From contig NZ_LHOX01000015.1 of assembly GCF_001297065.1 (NCBI RefSeq), forward strand, positions 248,001-312,000: a stretch of DNA of 64,000 bases, read 5' to 3'. This stretch comes from Enterococcus sp. RIT-PI-f (GTDB lineage: Bacteria; Bacillota; Bacilli; Lactobacillales; Enterococcaceae). Below, in pieces: positions 55,021 to 63,467 of the stretch; positions within the stretch are counted from its first letter, which is position 1; every line of letters starts with the position of its first letter. A program made the position numbers and the translations under genes. Below the pieces are notes generated by a model. The model was given only the letters and a program-made list of their open reading frames with translations, was not told where the DNA came from and did no database searches.

Positions 55021-56339
55021 ACGCAGCGAATAGGTTTATCTATCAAGAAGAGAACAAAGAAGTGGTTGACGCGATTGAGCAGCTTATAGAAGAAACATCG
55101 ATCGATCATGTAGGTCTGAAGCAGCCAATAGTAGTGCGCGTGGATCCAGCGTTAGACGAAGATTTTGTGATCAATCCTGTGGAAGGCTGGATCTCTGGGC
55201 GAAATCAAGCAGAATTATTTCATGGTATCACCAAATATGTATTGCTGTCTTCTTCGAAAGAAGTCAACGAACCAATGACTGTCACTGCAAAAGTCAGCGA
55301 ACGCTGTGTCATGATCGACATAGGGCGAAAGTTCTATTCTTTAAAGAGGTTAAAACAATTGGTGCGAAGTATGGCTTGGTTTCAATGCACGCATTTACAA
55401 CTTCATTTTTCGGAGAACGAAGGATTTCGTATCGAATCAGAAGTATTTCCCGAAATCGTGTCAGAACAACACCTCAAAAAATCTGAGATCAAAGAATTGA
55501 TCGATTATGCGAAACGCTATTTCATTGAATTGATTCCAGATTTGGATTCACCCGGGCACCTTAAGCAACTATTGCACCATTATCCAGAGTGGCAACTGCC
55601 TATGAAAGATGGAACGATGGATGAACGTGCACTGAATATTGTGCATCCAGATGCACAACAGTTTATCAAATCGTTATATGACGAGTACGCAGCGCTATTT
55701 TCTGGAAGTCATTATTTTCATATTGGTGCAGATGAATTTATTGATTTTGATGCACTGGAAACTTATCCTTTGCTAGTCGAAACCGCAAAGGAAAAGTACG
55801 GAGAAAAGGCGAGTGGGATTGAAGTTTTCATTGAATATGTCAATGATATCATTGACCACGTCCGCCAATTGGGGTTTACTGTACGCGTGTGGAATGATGG
55901 GTTCTATCGCTTGAATCGTGAAGAGCAATGTGTACTATCAAAGGCATGCCAAGTATCTTATTGGACCCGTTGGAATCCGAACATGGCGCCAGTTTCATTT
56001 TATTTGGAAAATGGCTATGAATTGATCAATCATAACGACAATTTTTTCTATTATGTATTAGGCGAAGCGGCAGGATATACCTATCCTACGTTTGAGAAAA
56101 TCCAAGAGTCATTCCAATTGACCACATTTGCCCATAACCAACAGGTAGCCGAAAAGTGGCTTCGTCAGTCGCCAGCGATCGCGCTGTCGATATGGGCTGA
56201 TATACCAGAAGCAAAAACAGCACAAGCGGTGATTGAGGATGCGTTTTGGCTATTGGCAGCGATTCATCAAAAAGTGTATGCACTAGAAGAATCTAAGGCG
56301 ATGTATCAGCCTTTGTACAGGGCATGGCATACAACATGA
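55017..56339 (+). CDS. GH20 beta-N-acetylhexosaminidase, short form
   Basis: A 440-residue cytosolic protein with the GH20 barrel and its catalytic pair Asp239-Glu240 in HIGADEF; other motifs are MIDIGRKFYSLKRLKQLV and LIPDLDSPGHLKQLL. It lacks a signal peptide and any domain beyond the barrel and a short N-terminal part. It would remove terminal GlcNAc or GalNAc from imported glycans. Coupled to the AraC gene by an ATGA overlap and followed by a terminator. Confidence 0.86.
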   Translation: MNAANRFIYQEENKEVVDAIEQLIEETSIDHVGLKQPIVVRVDPALDEDFVINPVEGWISGRNQAELFHGITKYVLLSSSKEVNEPMTVTAKVSERCVMIDIGRKFYSLKRLKQLVRSMAWFQCTHLQLHFSENEGFRIESEVFPEIVSEQHLKKSEIKELIDYAKRYFIELIPDLDSPGHLKQLLHHYPEWQLPMKDGTMDERALNIVHPDAQQFIKSLYDEYAALFSGSHYFHIGADEFIDFDALETYPLLVETAKEKYGEKASGIEVFIEYVNDIIDHVRQLGFTVRVWNDGFYRLNREEQCVLSKACQVSYWTRWNPNMAPVSFYLENGYELINHNDNFFYYVLGEAAGYTYPTFEKIQESFQLTTFAHNQQVAEKWLRQSPAIALSIWADIPEAKTAQAVIEDAFWLLAAIHQKVYALEESKAMYQPLYRAWHTT

Positions 56340-56344
56340 AGAAG

Positions 56345-56381
56345 GGCAGCTTTTCTTATAGAGGAAAGCTGCCGTTTTTTT
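56345..56381 (+). terminator. Terminator of the AraC-GH20 unit
   Basis: GGCAGCTTT (56345-56353) pairs with AAAGCTGCC (56365-56373), followed by GTTTTTTT. It overlaps the end of the convergent GH29 gene (stop at 56356). Confidence 0.85.
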
Positions 56382-57690
56382 CATCTGATTCGTGCAAAGT
56401 GATTTCTAGGACAGGAATGAGGGTGTCTGGTTTCACTATAGGGAGCGCCACCAACAAGTCATCAGGACCAATGGTTTCTTCAGTAGAGGTAATGACTTCC
56501 TGAGGGTCGTATCCGCGATAAAAAATTTCTGATCCATCTGTAAGTAAACGAATACTGCGGACTTTTTTTGCAATATCTCTAATATAAAGTTGTTTATAAG
56601 GATAGGAAAAAATATGGAGGTATAATTTTAGCCCATTTTGAGTATAGCGGCAATCCGTGGGTGGACTATACATGCTTGGGCCGCAGCCAATAATGGACTG
56701 TTTGTTCAACCGCATCCATTCCCCAATAGCCTGTAGTCGTTCGCGGGTACGCGGATCGATTTCCCCCCGTGCATTTGGCCCGATATTCAGCAGGAAATTG
56801 CCATTCTTTGCAACCGTGTCGATCAACATTTTCAACAGCATATCACTAGATTTCCATTCTTGGGCATCACGATCATAGCCCCACGTACCATACATCGTTT
56901 GACAGGCCTCCCATAGAACAGGTAAACCGTCTTTTTCAAACGGTTTTTCTGGTTGAAACTGTTCTGGCGTGGTGATGCCGCGACCGAGTGCCAAACGATC
57001 ATTCAAGAGCATATCTGGTTGGTGTGTGCGGCAAATCGTTTCCAATCGGAGACTATCCCAATCAAGAGGACCTTTCCCTTTAGACCAGCCCCAGTCACGA
57101 TGACTATAAGGGAAATCAAACCACATATAGTCGATTTTACCGTACTGGGTGACCAATTCTTCTACTTGATGGGCAATGAAATCTTGGTAGAGGGTCATGT
57201 TTCGTTGGTCGTTGTTCAGACGCGCCTCTTGATGGTTTCTTTGGGGATGCAATCCATCTAATGAAAAGTGTGGATGATACCAGTCAATCAACGAATGATA
57301 TAAGCCGACTTTGATTCCTTCTTGGCGAAAAGCAGGCAGCAATTCAGCAAGTAAATCTCTTTTGAACGGAGTGTTCGTTATTTTATAATCGGTGAATTGG
57401 CTATCCCACAAGGCAAATCCTTCATGATGCTTGGTTGTGAACACCATATATGTGATACCGGCAGATTTGGCTGCTTTGGCCCACCTTTTGGCATCGAACA
57501 AATCAGGGTCAAAACCATCAAAATATGTTTCTCGATAGGTTTTTGGGTCTATTTCCTCAGTCGTCATATACCATTCATGGCGGGCACCAACACTGAATAA
57601 ACCAAAATGGATAAATAGACCAAAACGGTCATGAATAAACCAGTCTGGCGCAGGGTAAGTGGTAGGCCAATTGGCGAATTTCCTCATCAT
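56356..57690 (-). CDS. GH29 alpha-L-fucosidase (1)
   Basis: A 444-residue cytosolic enzyme. GH29 motifs: WFIHDRFGLFIHFGLFSVGA, VFTTKHHEGFALWDS, and the nucleophile Asp192 in YGKIDYMWFDFP. The C-terminal 110 residues form a beta domain. The acid/base residue differs between GH29 subgroups and is not assigned here. The ATG at 57690 has AAAGGAG six bases ahead; a TTG at 57714 lies across that site. It is the last gene of a minus-strand unit with YesL, GH20C and an NTF2-like protein. Confidence 0.85.
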   Translation of the reverse strand: MMRKFANWPTTYPAPDWFIHDRFGLFIHFGLFSVGARHEWYMTTEEIDPKTYRETYFDGFDPDLFDAKRWAKAAKSAGITYMVFTTKHHEGFALWDSQFTDYKITNTPFKRDLLAELLPAFRQEGIKVGLYHSLIDWYHPHFSLDGLHPQRNHQEARLNNDQRNMTLYQDFIAHQVEELVTQYGKIDYMWFDFPYSHRDWGWSKGKGPLDWDSLRLETICRTHQPDMLLNDRLALGRGITTPEQFQPEKPFEKDGLPVLWEACQTMYGTWGYDRDAQEWKSSDMLLKMLIDTVAKNGNFLLNIGPNARGEIDPRTRERLQAIGEWMRLNKQSIIGCGPSMYSPPTDCRYTQNGLKLYLHIFSYPYKQLYIRDIAKKVRSIRLLTDGSEIFYRGYDPQEVITSTEETIGPDDLLVALPIVKPDTLIPVLEITLHESDEKNGSFPL

Positions 57691-57710
57691 GTTGTACTCC
57701 TTTTGTGTAT

Positions 57711-58199
57711 TCAATCAATGAATGATGTATTTGTCATAACTGTCTGTTGGATTTTCCACGCTGCGCCTTCTTTAACAAATGTATGATGGGCCTGTGTGAT
57801 ATGATTTCGATAGCTATTTTCACCCAAATTGATTGTTTGTTGTTGGGCGGCCACCAGCATAGAGGACGCCTCTTGCTTGACTATCTCAAAAGAAAGCAAG
57901 GTATGCGCTAACGTATAGGTGTCAAAGAAAGTCGTCATTTCTTGCGCTGTTTCCTCATGTGCACTAGAGACCAATGTATCAATATAGGTTTCAATATCTT
58001 TATTGGAAGCTGCAGTCAAGTTCTTTTCTAACAAATCAAAACAGATTTGTGCATCACGCTGATTTGTGACAGCACCTGTGATTCCATTGGCTTCAATCGT
58101 GTGAGATGTAGCTTTTGGTGCTGAAAGATAGAATGTGGCCAATAATCCAGCGAGGAGGATAACAAATATCAATCCCCACTTTTTCCTTCGGTTGTTCAT
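57711..58199 (-). CDS. NTF2-like anchored small protein of unknown function
   Basis: A 162-residue protein with an N-terminal basic anchor (MNNRRKKWGLIFVILLAGLL, hydrophobic residues 9-26, no lipobox) and an external alpha+beta domain of NTF2/SnoaL type (AQICFDLLEKNLTAASNKDI, then HTFVKEGAAWKIQQTVM). No catalytic residue can be named. It sits between two glycosidase genes on the same strand, with short gaps, so its role may be linked to glycan handling at the surface. I do not recognise a closer family. Confidence 0.6.
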   Translation of the reverse strand: MNNRRKKWGLIFVILLAGLLATFYLSAPKATSHTIEANGITGAVTNQRDAQICFDLLEKNLTAASNKDIETYIDTLVSSAHEETAQEMTTFFDTYTLAHTLLSFEIVKQEASSMLVAAQQQTINLGENSYRNHITQAHHTFVKEGAAWKIQQTVMTNTSFID

Positions 58200-58217
58200 G
58201 CAATCATTCCTTTCTGT

Positions 58218-60089
58218 TTAGACATCTGAAATTTTACTTGGGCTGTAGATACCATGAAAAAGATTTCGACCGAATCCTTCTGGAGATGGATACAATTCGT
58301 CATAAGGGAGCCGCGGGCCAATCAATTCAGGTAGTACGGAAATCGAACCGTCTAGATAGTGGCTTAAACGCCAAATCGTCGTGTCAATGCGATTCATCAG
58401 GGCACCGTAGCGTAAGTCCATGATTTCAAATCCAAAGGGTTGATTCCACTCAAACCATAACGATCGATAGGTATCGTAAAGTTGCCGCAAAGCTTTTTTA
58501 AGTTGAGTTGCTTGGTGAAGATGACTTTGTATTTCTGATAAATCATTTGTTTGATAGGCAAGGTGAAGCGTATGCCCGAAATCTGCCTTGTTTGACAATA
58601 CTTCGGCAAGCTGCTGATAATAATGAAACATCTTTTGTGTATCAGCAGAGACTTGCACGTGCTGCAACTCTTTTGCTAGCTGTTGATAATGTGCTTTAAG
58701 GGGTTCAGCAGCCAGTGTTTGATCATACAGGCCAAATAATAAATCTTGATAGAAAACGAGCTTGCTTGGGTTTGCGCCACTGGGATTATCCATCGGAACG
58801 CCCGGTGTTTGATCAAATTGAGACAATAAAAGGAAATCTTCTGCTGCCAATTGATGGAAACGTCGAAAAGCTGCAGCAATCTCTGTAATCGTCGGATCAG
58901 GATGAAATTGATATTCTGCAAACAATTGCAAACCGAGCAGCGATGCGATCAAAGGGGTTTCTCCGCCGTCATCCCCCCATAATGTGGCATAGATTGTCTG
59001 GATATTGGCCTTTTTTGCTGCAGATAACCCTGCCCTTGAGGTAGCAATGGTTTTGCCATAATTAGGTGCAAGACCATTCCAAGTCCAAATTCCACCAGCA
59101 AAAATCACTGGCCGCTGCAACTGCTGATGGTCCCGAAACAACTGTTGATAACGGGCTTCGTCATGGTGGTAGTAGTCCCAATAGACCATTGTGACTTCTG
59201 GTATTTGCTGCGGCAAATCTTCAGGAAAATCAACATCGGGGTCATAATAATCACCCGTTTTGGACCCAAGTCGAAAGAACATGTCACTCCACATCATTGG
59301 TTTGAGTGATAGTTTGTTGCAAATGGCGACTACTTTTTGCAGATGCTTTGTCATGATCGAGAAGCGATCTTCAGGCCCGTGCTCCTCAAAATAGGTTCCT
59401 TTACCCAATTGATGAGCTTCATCCATGCCAATATGGATCTTATCAGTGGAGAAGCTCTGCTGAATCGAAGTTAAAGCTGCCTCGATAAATTGATATGTTT
59501 TAGGCGCGTCTACAAGTAAAATGTCGCTGGTATCTTTCATGTCTTTAGCAAAGCCCCACTTGAGAGGATTGGTCAAATGCGCCAATGTTTGGATAGCTGG
59601 AACCAATTCGATGCCAATTGCCTGAGCATATTGATCCAATTCTTGCAGCTGCTTTTGGGTATACCTCCCCTTCAGATAGCCAAAATAAGGAAATTCAGGT
59701 ATCTCATAGGTATCCTCCATATAGAGCAAACATGTATTCAAGCCCATTTTTCCACACAGCAAAATAAATCTTTTGGCTTGTTCGATCGTTAGAACAGCAT
59801 TACGGGAAAGATCGATCATAGGACCGATTTCTTTGAATTGTGGCTGTTCTTCAAAGGTAAAGGTTGCTTCAGGTTGGGTCACCCATAACACCAATGCACG
59901 GAATAAGTGGGCCTTTTCTTGATAAAAAATGGTGGTACTAGTTGGTGTTTTGACGATTTTTAGCGAGCCGCTACGTTGGATCAAAATCATCTTTTCGCCA
60001 GATTCGTCTAGCTGCAGCTGCAATTCTGGCGCTGCAATTTGCCAGAAATCAGTCAACGTGGGGTCGCTTGTTTCTATATGAATAGGCAT
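58218..60089 (-). CDS. GcnA-like GH20 beta-N-acetylglucosaminidase
   Basis: A 623-residue cytosolic enzyme with the catalytic pair Asp223-Glu224 in HIGMDEA, and other motifs GPMIDLSRNAVLTIEQAK and IYATLWGDDGGETP. Length and plan match Streptococcus GcnA/GH20C, which removes terminal GlcNAc and GalNAc from oligosaccharides. The last 220 residues form a helical C-terminal domain. The ATG at 60089 has AAAGGA ahead; an in-frame TTG at 60116 lies inside the YesL gene. Second in the minus-strand unit. Confidence 0.88.
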   Translation of the reverse strand: MPIHIETSDPTLTDFWQIAAPELQLQLDESGEKMILIQRSGSLKIVKTPTSTTIFYQEKAHLFRALVLWVTQPEATFTFEEQPQFKEIGPMIDLSRNAVLTIEQAKRFILLCGKMGLNTCLLYMEDTYEIPEFPYFGYLKGRYTQKQLQELDQYAQAIGIELVPAIQTLAHLTNPLKWGFAKDMKDTSDILLVDAPKTYQFIEAALTSIQQSFSTDKIHIGMDEAHQLGKGTYFEEHGPEDRFSIMTKHLQKVVAICNKLSLKPMMWSDMFFRLGSKTGDYYDPDVDFPEDLPQQIPEVTMVYWDYYHHDEARYQQLFRDHQQLQRPVIFAGGIWTWNGLAPNYGKTIATSRAGLSAAKKANIQTIYATLWGDDGGETPLIASLLGLQLFAEYQFHPDPTITEIAAAFRRFHQLAAEDFLLLSQFDQTPGVPMDNPSGANPSKLVFYQDLLFGLYDQTLAAEPLKAHYQQLAKELQHVQVSADTQKMFHYYQQLAEVLSNKADFGHTLHLAYQTNDLSEIQSHLHQATQLKKALRQLYDTYRSLWFEWNQPFGFEIMDLRYGALMNRIDTTIWRLSHYLDGSISVLPELIGPRLPYDELYPSPEGFGRNLFHGIYSPSKISDV

Positions 60090-60108
60090 CCTTGTTTTCC
60101 TTTCTGAC

Positions 60109-60738
60109 TTATTCAAAGAGCGCTTTTTTTTCCTCGCCCCGCTGAATCGCTTGGAATGTAAACCAACTGATTGGGAAAATCACCATGGGAATAAAGGCAG
60201 TCACAACTAAGATAGGGAAGAATGTGGCAATCACCGATGCAACAAAAATACCCAAAATGATTGCAATTGTCTGCGGGAGGCTGATCATCATCAATAAAAA
60301 GGCTACTTTAAAATAATGCAGATGGCTGAGGGAGTATCGCAAATAGACTGGAAAAAGATACACCCCGGTTAACAGAGCCATTATCAAAAATACGGTCAAA
60401 ACAAAATGGATCAAACTATTTTGTACAAAAGTACTGGAAATTCTGAGATCAACCCAAAGGAAACCAACCATCCCACATAGAATCAAGGCCAACTGATTGG
60501 TTTTTAAAAAATGATTTTTGTACGTATTCTTGAACCATGGATACAAAGCAGGTCCAGTTTCTTTTCTTTGAAACGTTAATAAAAAATAATGCATCACTGT
60601 AGTGATTGCTGGGAAAATACCAAATAGCACACCTCCGCGAATGATAAAAAACAAACAAAAAAATTGTAGTTTGATCAAGGACAACAACCAATCCCCTAGA
60701 CGATAAGAAAAACGATACAATTGTTTATTTTCTTCCAT
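60109..60738 (-). CDS. yesL: YesL-family (DUF624) membrane protein (2)
   Basis: A 209-residue protein with about five membrane segments and the family's N-terminal plan (FSYRLGDWLLSLIKLQFFCL, then GVLFGIFPAITTVMHYF). The ATG at 60738 has GGAGGGA five bases ahead; an earlier in-frame start at 60771 overlaps the cre site. It heads a minus-strand unit of glycosidases. The other copy is with the arabinan importer, so YesL goes with the CUT1 systems twice in this window. Confidence 0.8.
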   Translation of the reverse strand: MEENKQLYRFSYRLGDWLLSLIKLQFFCLFFIIRGGVLFGIFPAITTVMHYFLLTFQRKETGPALYPWFKNTYKNHFLKTNQLALILCGMVGFLWVDLRISSTFVQNSLIHFVLTVFLIMALLTGVYLFPVYLRYSLSHLHYFKVAFLLMMISLPQTIAIILGIFVASVIATFFPILVVTAFIPMVIFPISWFTFQAIQRGEEKKALFE

Positions 60739-60762
60739 AAAAATCCCTCCGTTCTTATAAAA

Positions 60763-60776
60763 TGATAGCACTTACA
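60763..60776 (-). promoter_or_regulatory. cre site ahead of the YesL-GH20C-GH29 unit
   Basis: On the minus strand TGTAAGTGCTATCA matches 13 of 14 CcpA operator positions. It lies 25 bases upstream of the YesL start. Confidence 0.55.
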
Positions 60777-60983
60777 ATGCTGTGCTGATAGGTAAAAACG
60801 AATAGTACATAGCATGTACTAAAATGACATATCTCAGCACTTGCTTGAAACAAAAGGACGGGCCACATTTTTTGTGCAGCTCTGATGATGACGCTTTCTA
60901 CATAAGGGCAAAATAGAATTACATATTGTCTGATCGGTCAAACTTCGTTAGTTTTTTTGTTAGACAGAGGGGAGGCAAAACAC

Positions 60984-62327
60984 ATGAAAGAAGTTCGTGG
61001 CGACATTGAAGAAGCAAAAACAAATAGTTGGGCAGACCAGCAGCAGTATCCAGAAAGTCAGATGTTGCAAGAGCGTCTAGACTGGTTTCAGGATTTAAAG
61101 TTTGGGGTGATCTTTCATTATGGGTTATATGCACAAGCAGGAATCGTAGAGTCTTGGCAATTATCAGAAGAAGATCTCTGGGCGAGAGAAGGTCGTGCAT
61201 TTCGAGAGGATTTCCAACAATTGCAATTGGACTATTGGCAGTTGATCAGTCAGTTTGATCCTACAAAACTCGATACAGAGCATTGGGCTGAGGTATGTAA
61301 GGCCGCAGGATTCAAATATTGTATTTTCACAACAAAACACCATGATGGGTTTAATTTGTTCAATACCTTAGAGACAGAATTTAAAATTGGTGGGAAGTTG
61401 AGTCCATTCAAAAGAGATATTTTGCAAGAAGTCTTTACATCTTTTCGCAAAGCAGGTCTAGGTATTGGCGCTTATTATTCAAAAGCAGATTGGTATTCTC
61501 CTTTTTATTGGTTAGATGATGGTACTAAAAAAGGCCGAAGAGCCAGTTACGATCCGGAAGAACGGCCAGATATCTGGGCAAGATATGTTGCCTTCGTGCA
61601 TCGTCAAATACAAGAAATCACCACACAATATGGAGAAGTGGACTTGTTATGGCTAGATGGTGGATGGTGTGGTCAAGGAAAAGAAGACCTGCAAATGGAT
61701 CGATTAGCTGAAATAGCAAGAGAAAACCAACCAGAATTGATCATTGTCGATCGGATGATGGGTGGGCGTCATGAAAATTATGTGACACCAGAAAGAAAAA
61801 TTCCCAATGAAGATGAGATTCCAGATAAAGTATGGGAAAGCAACATTCCTATTGGTAACGATTGGGGATATGTACCTTCAGATACGTTCAAGTCTAGTCA
61901 AGTATTGATTGAAACATTGATTGATGTTGTGAGCAAAGGTGGGAACTTAATCTTGGGTGTGGGACCAACACCAGAAGGCACTTTTACAGAAGAAGAAACG
62001 GCTATACTAGCAGACATTGGTGCTTGGTTAGACCAGTACGGGGAAGGGATCTACGAGACAAGAAGCAAGAGAAAAAGTAAACAGAACCAGTGGTGGTTTA
62101 CCTATCATAAAGCACAGCAAATGCATTACGCCTTTTGCAGTGTGCGTGACTTGAATGAAGAGAAGATTTATTTAGATGAGATCAATGCTGAAAAAGCGCA
62201 AGTCATTGATTTGGCCACAAATCGTGTATTGTCGGTCTGCAGTGAAAATGGCCGAAGCTATATTTCCAAGACAACGATTCGCATACCAAGTGTGGGTGCT
62301 ATTGGTTTGAAAGTAGTCAATACGTAA
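60984..62327 (+). CDS. GH29 alpha-L-fucosidase (2)
   Basis: A 447-residue cytosolic enzyme with WFQDLKFGVIFHYGLYAQAG, CIFTTKHHDGFNLFNT and the nucleophile Asp225 in VDLLWLDGGW. The tail after residue 370 is a beta domain. It differs clearly from the other GH29 (WLDGGW against WFDFPY), so the two likely act on different fucose linkages. The ATG at 60984 has GGGGAGG eight bases ahead. It is divergent from the YesL unit and precedes the CUT1 permeases by about 175 bases. Confidence 0.84.
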   Translation: MKEVRGDIEEAKTNSWADQQQYPESQMLQERLDWFQDLKFGVIFHYGLYAQAGIVESWQLSEEDLWAREGRAFREDFQQLQLDYWQLISQFDPTKLDTEHWAEVCKAAGFKYCIFTTKHHDGFNLFNTLETEFKIGGKLSPFKRDILQEVFTSFRKAGLGIGAYYSKADWYSPFYWLDDGTKKGRRASYDPEERPDIWARYVAFVHRQIQEITTQYGEVDLLWLDGGWCGQGKEDLQMDRLAEIARENQPELIIVDRMMGGRHENYVTPERKIPNEDEIPDKVWESNIPIGNDWGYVPSDTFKSSQVLIETLIDVVSKGGNLILGVGPTPEGTFTEEETAILADIGAWLDQYGEGIYETRSKRKSKQNQWWFTYHKAQQMHYAFCSVRDLNEEKIYLDEINAEKAQVIDLATNRVLSVCSENGRSYISKTTIRIPSVGAIGLKVVNT

Positions 62328-62390
62328 AAGAATTGCTCGATTTTTTCTAGGATGTGGGATGTGTATTTTTTGCGATTTCAAAACAGAATG

Positions 62391-62466
62391 TTGATATATC
62401 AAGTTTCTTAACCATAGATGCCTGTCATACTTAGCGAAAATACATATTGCGATGTAAGCGAATTCA
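62391..62466 (+). promoter_or_regulatory. Control region of the right-hand CUT1 permeases: palindrome and cre
   Basis: TTGATATATCAA (62391-62402) is a perfect 12-bp palindrome. TGTAAGCGAATTCA (62453-62466) matches 13 of 14 cre positions and lies 36 bases ahead of the LplB-like start. A promoter could not be assigned with confidence. Confidence 0.5.
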
Positions 62467-62502
62467 TTTAAGAATTGAATCATGAGCGAAGGAGGAGTTT
62501 CA

Positions 62503-63456
62503 ATGGAAGCAGCAAGTATGAGTAAAAGTCAGCCGAAGTCATCTAGTCGACTGGACAATATAAAAATAAGGATCAGAAAAAGCAAGCAGCTGTATTTATT
62601 TGTTTTACCAGCATTTCTCATTATTTTGATTTTTTCCTATGGACCAATGTATGGAGTGATCATTGCATTTAAGGATTATATGCCTTCCTTAGGTATTCTA
62701 GGCAGCCCTTGGGTCGGATTCAAACATTTCCAACGTTTCTTTGACTCTTACTACTTTTGGGATCTCATCAAGAATACAGTCGGGATCAGCGTGTACTCCC
62801 TAGTTGTCGGATTTCCGTTGCCGATTATCTTAGCTTTGGCACTCAATGAGGTCAAGGATGGTCCTTTTAAAAAAATTACGCAAACTGTTACCTATGCCCC
62901 TAATTTTATTGCGGTGGTTGTTATGGTGGGGATGGTGATTGCGTTTCTATCTCCTTCAACAGGGATTATCAATCACTTTCTTGAATTGATTGGCATGGAG
63001 CGGATCAATTTTATGACAGACCCGAAATGGTTCAAAACGATTTATGTCTTATCTGGGGTTTGGCAAGGAACAGGTTGGGGTTCAGTGATCTATTTAGCCG
63101 CCCTTTCTGGCGTTGATACGCAGTTGCATGAAGCGGCGACAATTGATGGGGCATCTAGGATCCAGCGGGTTTGGTATATCAATGTACCGACGATCATGCC
63201 AACAATGGTTATTTTGTTGATCATGAGTTTTGGCAGCATCATGTCTGTCGGATTTGAGAAAATTATTCTGATGCAAAATCCATTAAATATGGAATCATCA
63301 AATGTTATCTCAACATTCGTTTATCAGCAAGGGTTATTGGATGCGCAGTATAGTTTTGCCGCAGCTGTCGGGTTGTTCAATTCACTGATCAACTCCGCGT
63401 TGTTGATCTTGGTCAATGCAGTTGCAAAACGTTTAAGTGATTCTAGTTTGTTATAG
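62503..63456 (+). CDS. CUT1 sugar ABC transporter permease (LplB/YtcP-operon type)
   Basis: A 317-residue membrane protein with six segments and the EAA loop LHEAATIDGASRIQRVWYIN. The N-terminal sequence (LYLFVLPAFLIILIFSYGPM, then GVIIAFKDYMP) is typical of LplB-like permeases, which work with a YtcP-like partner and a family 1 binding protein. The ATG at 62503 has GGAGGAG seven bases ahead; an in-frame ATG at 62482 lies before that site. The sugar is likely a glycan fragment, given the neighbours. Confidence 0.9.
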   Translation: MEAASMSKSQPKSSSRLDNIKIRIRKSKQLYLFVLPAFLIILIFSYGPMYGVIIAFKDYMPSLGILGSPWVGFKHFQRFFDSYYFWDLIKNTVGISVYSLVVGFPLPIILALALNEVKDGPFKKITQTVTYAPNFIAVVVMVGMVIAFLSPSTGIINHFLELIGMERINFMTDPKWFKTIYVLSGVWQGTGWGSVIYLAALSGVDTQLHEAATIDGASRIQRVWYINVPTIMPTMVILLIMSFGSIMSVGFEKIILMQNPLNMESSNVISTFVYQQGLLDAQYSFAAAVGLFNSLINSALLILVNAVAKRLSDSSLL

Positions 63457-63467
63457 GAGGTGAGAAC

